In this document: positions 55,801 to 56,547 of the stretch, one piece after another
Position numbering within the stretch: the stretch's first letter is position 1
Layout: each line of letters opens with the position of its first letter
Source: Nemertoderma westbladi
Taxonomy: Eukaryota > Xenacoelomorpha > Nemertodermatida > Nemertodermatidae
Assembly: GCA_032718475.1 (NCBI GenBank)
Contig: JAUCBJ010005009.1
Span: forward strand, 1-56,547
Reading direction: 5' to 3'
Length of the DNA: 56,547 bases
Translations under genes and position numbers: made by a program
Notes under the pieces: generated by a model
The model's database searches: none
What the model was told of the DNA's origin: nothing
The model's input: only the letters and a program-made list of their open reading frames with translations

Positions 55801-56547
55801 TGATTTTGTGCTATAATTACTACTACCATCGGCATGCTGCATTGCAGCTGCATTATATATATATATATTGAATAAGAAACAAGATGGGTACAGTACAACC
55901 TGACTGGCGAAATATATATATAGAAACAATGTGATCCAGTCTCCTATCAAAAATGAAACCTAACTACAAATAAACACTTTAATAACTGCACGAATAACTA
56001 TCCTATATATTAGAAAATACAGGACATTTAGTCCGCCGAAAGGGGTAAGTCTACATACTAAATTTGATAAAAATAAAGGGTTTCAGGATTTAAACACTGT
56101 ACCCGGGGAAACACAGCTCCATCATCAGCAGTGTACTGTGAGTCCCTACCCTATCTAAAAACAGCACAGTACCAATTGACCAATATAATACAGGAAATGA
56201 AACCAAATACTGAAATAGAGAAATAAACAAATCAGACCGGTAGTAAATAGATGAAACCCAAAAACTGATACCACTAAAGGCTAAATAAAATACATGAAAC
56301 CAAAATAAGAATGAACCCAAATGAGAACAGTGACCAAAAAGTGAACTACTATATCTAACCTGCATAACAAATAAATCCATAATGGCTGTATTGCACAGTC
56401 TAATAATAGATATGTTATATAATGGTATGAATACAGCAGTAAATAACAACCCCAAGACCATACAGACACCCTTCCCCCCCCCCCCCCCCCCCCCCAAAAC
56501 ACTGATAGAATAATGATACCCAATAGAAACTCCCAGAACTAGAGTAA
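55801..56547. other. Right edge; LINE 3'-end scrap and a C run
   Basis: 55829-55857 (CATCGGCATGCTGCATTGCA then GCTGCATTA) is the minus-strand LINE 3' end again, followed by an AT repeat. A C run lies at 56474-56495. The rest is AT-rich; minus frames at 56090-56523 have no family motif. Confidence 0.5.

Noticed and set aside
48100-56547. The TM6-TM7 exon of the receptor in this window
   Set aside because: I looked for an F-x-x-C-W-x-P or NPxxY-like open segment on the plus strand and saw none.

Overview
This window looks like a stretch of a repeat-rich animal nuclear genome, most likely a marine invertebrate. A deuterostome such as an echinoderm or hemichordate is my guess, not something the sequence proves. 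The evidence for an animal is five spliced exons of one aminergic G-protein-coupled receptor with GT..AG introns of 5 to 21 kb, set among decayed animal transposons: several non-LTR retrotransposons, a BEL/Pao pol relic, P-element/THAP and Harbinger transposase pieces, tRNA-derived SINEs, solo LTRs and many terminal-inverted-repeat elements. Long G or C runs and the palindrome TAGGCCTA are common throughout.

The one host gene runs left to right. Its exons are 607-791, 12833-12997, 34303-34702, 42590-42769 and 47936-48099. Splice phases agree at every junction, giving 364 codons plus 2 bases. They cover TM1 to TM5 and a third intracellular loop of about 160 residues. The loop is still open at 48099, so TM6, TM7 and the tail must lie beyond 56547. 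The sequence resembles alpha-2 adrenergic and related octopamine/tyramine receptors: LKAPQN, D3.32, DRYWSVT, and S5.42 and S5.46 are all present.

Everything else is intronic or flanking. Intron 1 holds a 30-bp minisatellite split by a LINE, a 25-bp minisatellite, and a minus-strand LINE with endonuclease and reverse transcriptase. Intron 2 holds a 30-bp minisatellite fused in frame to an endonuclease scrap, a minus-strand LINE, a Harbinger scrap, SINEs, and a P-element relic apparently split by a fairly well-preserved LINE. It also holds a fold-back element carrying a tRNA-like Pol III unit, and two solo LTRs with intact target-site duplications. Intron 3 holds a long fold-back element with a SINE in one arm, a 1.57-kb TTAA-flanked piggyBac-like element and a 42-bp minisatellite. 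Intron 4 holds a BEL/Pao relic and the second tRNA-bearing fold-back. Downstream of exon 5 there is a three-level nest: a LINE interrupted by a fold-back element, itself interrupted by a second, inverted copy of the piggyBac-like element.

The most interesting structures are the tRNA-in-fold-back family (two copies), the inverted 1.57-kb pair that brackets exons 4 and 5 and could pair in the transcript, the G-run/C-run hairpins at the ends of TTAA-flanked elements, and the repeated association of minisatellites with LINE breakpoints. I see no complete intact transposon gene. No homology search could be run, so family names rest on motifs read by eye.
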